The translations under genes were made by a program, and so were the position numbers. From an uncultured Brevundimonas sp. (lineage in GTDB: Bacteria > Pseudomonadota > Alphaproteobacteria > Caulobacterales > Caulobacteraceae): 7,607 bases of DNA. Location: the NCBI GenBank assembly GCA_946481425.1, contig CAMLNT010000107.1:1-7607 (forward strand). The letters run 5' to 3'. The notes beneath the pieces are model-generated. The model did not search any database. It was not told the DNA's origin and was given only the letters and a program-made list of their open reading frames with translations. Shown in pieces: positions 5,684-7,607 of this stretch (its first letter is position 1; the number at the start of each line of letters is the position of its first letter).

Positions 5684-6727
5684 ACCGCAGACGCCCTGGA
5701 GCGTCCTCCAGTCGGCGGCGCCGAGAGCCGGTTCACCGTCCCGCTCGCCGGCGCGAGCCGCCTCGATGCGGCGACCGGTGTTGGGATGGGTCATCCACCA
5801 TTCGGACATCTGGTCGACCTCTTCGGGCGCGTCGACCTCCTGGGCCGCCATCCGCTCGAAGAAGGGCGCCATGCCGCGTGAGGACAGGCCGGCGGCATGC
5901 AGGTAGTCACGGCCGAAGGCGTCGGCCTCGGTCTCCGCCTCGCGCCCGAAGCTGAGCTCGGACGCCTGGCCGGCGAGCAGGACCGCCTGCTGGCCCGCGC
6001 CCGATCCGCCGCCGACGATCAGGTCGAGCAGCATGCCCGCGCCCAGCGAGCGCCAGACCGCCTGCATGGAATGGCGCTGGGCGATGTGAGCGGTCTCGTG
6101 CGCCAGGACGGCGGCCAGCTCATCCGGGGTCTCGGCCTCGGCGATCAGGTCGTCGGTGACCAGCACATAGCCGCCCGGCAGGGCGAAGGCGTTGACCATC
6201 GGCGCGTGGACGGCCCGGAACTGGATGTCGAAGACGCTGCCGGATTCGGCGGCGATGCGCTGGCCGAGCTGATCCAGGACCGCCTGGCCTGCCTCGTCCT
6301 CGCAGGCGGGAAAGATCGCCGAGACCTGGGCATTGTAGCTCTCGCCGAGCCGGGCCTCGTAGGCGGACGGCGTGGCGCGGGCCAGCGGACCGGAAGCCAG
6401 CGGAACCCCGACGAAGACGAACAGGGCGACGGCGGCGGCGGCGGCCACCAGACCGATGACCAGACCCCGCCCGCCGGCCGCGCTGTGGCTGCGCACCGCG
6501 CCGGACAGACCGGCGACCGCGCGCCAGTCGGATTCCGAGACCACCAGACGGGCGTCCGCGCGCCGGCGCGAAATGCGCGCTTCGCTCCCGTGGATGTCGA
6601 CCGACAGCTCGCGGGCCGGCCAGACGTGGGTCTGGCCGTTCGCCTCGATCGTGACGGCCCGTCCGTCGAAGGACGCCCGGGCCGCGTGGCTGCCGGCGTC
6701 GACCCCGTCGTAGAAGCGGCCCTGCAT
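5576..6727 (-). CDS. Membrane-anchored M48 family zinc metallopeptidase
   Basis: This is a 383-residue protein. Residues 1-80 form a beta-rich N-terminal domain beginning RFYDG (4-8), of the type that precedes M48 domains in DUF898-linked peptidases. One membrane segment follows at about 88-111. Basic residues before it (R51-R60) suggest the peptidase faces the periplasm. H210-E211-T-A-H214 is the HExxH zinc site, E265 in ETEAD (265-269) the third ligand, and H314-P-N the later conserved histidine. Relatives include BepA and Oma1-type quality-control proteases, so a role in degrading faulty envelope proteins is likely. The ATG follows the upstream DUF898 stop by 10 bases. AGGGG (6739-6735) overlaps that stop and lies 7 bases from the ATG, so the two genes form an operon. 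The family-like part appears to end near W340-R-T-L-Q-G-V-C347. The final 35 residues (349-383) are Gly/Pro/Arg-rich and lie wholly opposite the MBL gene, probably an acquired tail. Confidence 0.93.
   Translation of the reverse strand: MQGRFYDGVDAGSHAARASFDGRAVTIEANGQTHVWPARELSVDIHGSEARISRRRADARLVVSESDWRAVAGLSGAVRSHSAAGGRGLVIGLVAAAAAVALFVFVGVPLASGPLARATPSAYEARLGESYNAQVSAIFPACEDEAGQAVLDQLGQRIAAESGSVFDIQFRAVHAPMVNAFALPGGYVLVTDDLIAEAETPDELAAVLAHETAHIAQRHSMQAVWRSLGAGMLLDLIVGGGSGAGQQAVLLAGQASELSFGREAETEADAFGRDYLHAAGLSSRGMAPFFERMAAQEVDAPEEVDQMSEWWMTHPNTGRRIEAARAGERDGEPALGAADWRTLQGVCGSGQGPDGRRPWFERLPGPRPGNDPLPGKPDQVGQD
5651..5678. repeat. Inverted repeat at the convergent gene ends
   Basis: CCAGGGCC (5651-5658) and GGCCCTGG (5671-5678) form a perfect 8-bp stem around 12 bases, ending 2 bases before the TGA of the MBL gene. 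A second stem, CTGGAG-CGTC-CTCCAG (5696-5711), lies just beyond it. Neither has a U-tract. They may slow or end transcription from both sides, or protect 3' ends. Chance pairing is also possible at this GC content. Confidence 0.4.
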
Positions 6728-6737
6728 CGCCCGGCCC

Positions 6738-7607
6738 CTAGATGAAGGAGAAGCCGAAGGCGTCGGCCAGGCCCTCGGCGGTTTTCGGCCCGCGCGCGGC
6801 CTGACGGGCGTCCTCCAGCCTGGCCGTGCCGGTCGAGCGGAGGCGGCCGACGAGGTATTTCGCGGTACGCGCCTGGACCAGCGGCATCAGGAAGCCGAAG
6901 CTGAGGATCAGCATCAGATAGTTGGTGCAGGTCAGCCACCACAGCGACAGGGTCCCGACGTTCAGCGAGAAACGCGCCTCATCGAGCGATACGCCGTTGG
7001 CGATCGAGCGCAGGACCGTCGCCTGATACGGCGCCCAGACCAGAAGGAAGAGCGGCGCGACCACCGCCAGGTAGCCGTACAGGACCACGTAGAAGATCAG
7101 CGGCGGAAGTTCGCCCGGCTGGAGGTCGGCCATCTCGCCCATCGGCACGGCCATCGTCATGACCGCCGCAAAGCCGATCAGCGCCAGGGTGTAGGCCACG
7201 CCCGTGCCGAACCAGCCGAGGGCGAAGGGACCGTAGAGGCCGATGGCCTCCGAGCGTTCGCGGCTCCAGCGGAACTTGCGGTCGCCGAAGTTCATGGCGC
7301 CCCAGATCTGGCCGCCCAGGGCGCGCTGCATGACGGGGGCCGCCCATCCGGCCGTCAGGAAGGTCAGAAGGGTCATGCCCAGCCAGGTCCAGCCGTATTT
7401 CTGGGCCGAACCCTTCAGGGCGAAGCGGACGCCGCGCCAGGTCGTGCGGCTGGCCATGTAGCGGAAGGCCGTGAACATGCCGAAACCGAACAGCCAGAAG
7501 GCGAAGAGATACAGGGGCACGAGCGCCGCGAACCAGACGGGATCGTTGCTGAACTGGATGGCGAAGATCACCGCCAGGAACGGGATGCCGAGGACGGCCA
7601 CCGCCAT
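6738..7607 (-). CDS. YjgN/DUF898 family membrane protein, N-terminus outside the window
   Basis: The visible 289 residues are a polytopic inner-membrane protein. Hydrophobic segments lie at about 2-18, 25-48, 74-92, 126-153, 168-192 and 218-243. TTWRGVRFALKGSAQKY (55-71) and the end motif A-E-G-L-A-D-A-F (277-284) are typical of the DUF898 (YjgN) family. Family members normally begin with a further membrane and FRG/YRFW-like section of roughly 100 residues, missing here. The ATG at 7607 is therefore probably an internal methionine, and the gene continues beyond the right edge. It is the first gene of a pair with the M48 peptidase, a recurrent arrangement in proteobacteria that suggests joint action in the inner membrane. 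The biochemical role of DUF898 proteins is not established. Confidence 0.88.
   Translation of the reverse strand: MAVAVLGIPFLAVIFAIQFSNDPVWFAALVPLYLFAFWLFGFGMFTAFRYMASRTTWRGVRFALKGSAQKYGWTWLGMTLLTFLTAGWAAPVMQRALGGQIWGAMNFGDRKFRWSRERSEAIGLYGPFALGWFGTGVAYTLALIGFAAVMTMAVPMGEMADLQPGELPPLIFYVVLYGYLAVVAPLFLLVWAPYQATVLRSIANGVSLDEARFSLNVGTLSLWWLTCTNYLMLILSFGFLMPLVQARTAKYLVGRLRSTGTARLEDARQAARGPKTAEGLADAFGFSFI

Noticed and set aside
5897..6745. A 282-codon plus-strand ORF opposite the M48 peptidase
   Set aside because: It mirrors the peptidase coding strand, with antisense-type Arg/Gly/Ala-rich composition. The minus-strand frame has a complete zinc-peptidase motif set.
1..7607. Mobile element, prophage or defence island
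   Set aside because: There are no transposase, integrase, terminal inverted repeat, attachment-site or toxin-antitoxin signatures, and base composition is even across the window.

Overview
The window is high-GC DNA from an alphaproteobacterium, most probably a Caulobacterales member such as Brevundimonas or Caulobacter. This rests on protein style alone (a large TonB-dependent receptor with an ITGSR box, a DUF898/M48 gene pair, and near-absence of A/T-ending codons). I ran no database search.

Layout. Positions 1-311 hold a possible gene start at the left edge (minus strand), an apparently empty stretch, and a strong tandem terminator for the receptor gene. Positions 312-3302 (minus) encode a complete 996-residue TonB-dependent outer-membrane receptor with a TTG start and a perfect Shine-Dalgarno sequence. 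Positions 3303-3611 are a divergent control region with an invertible hairpin, candidate promoters and a three-copy TGCGACA repeat. Positions 3612-4528 (plus) are a two-gene ATGA-coupled unit: a small exported protein of unknown function, then a DUF442/TIGR01244-type sulfurtransferase or phosphatase-like protein. Positions 4525-4674 (minus) may encode a 49-residue lipoprotein-like peptide. Positions 4781-5683 (plus) encode an MBL-fold hydrolase of the LACTB2-like type. Positions 5576-6727 (minus) encode a membrane-anchored M48 metallopeptidase whose tail overlaps the hydrolase gene by 108 bases, codon against codon. Positions 6738-7607 (minus) hold the C-terminal part of a YjgN/DUF898 membrane protein, the upstream partner of the peptidase in one operon.

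How they fit together. The genes look like independent housekeeping and envelope functions: nutrient uptake at the outer membrane, a periplasmic protein of unknown role, small-molecule hydrolases and an inner-membrane protease pair. I see no mobile element, CRISPR array, RNA gene, toxin-antitoxin pair or defence system, and no convincing new multi-gene system. The points most worth a second look are the codon-aligned convergent overlap at 5576-5683 with a possible stop-loss tail on the peptidase, the small lipoprotein-like ORF, and the TGCGACA repeats between the divergent genes.
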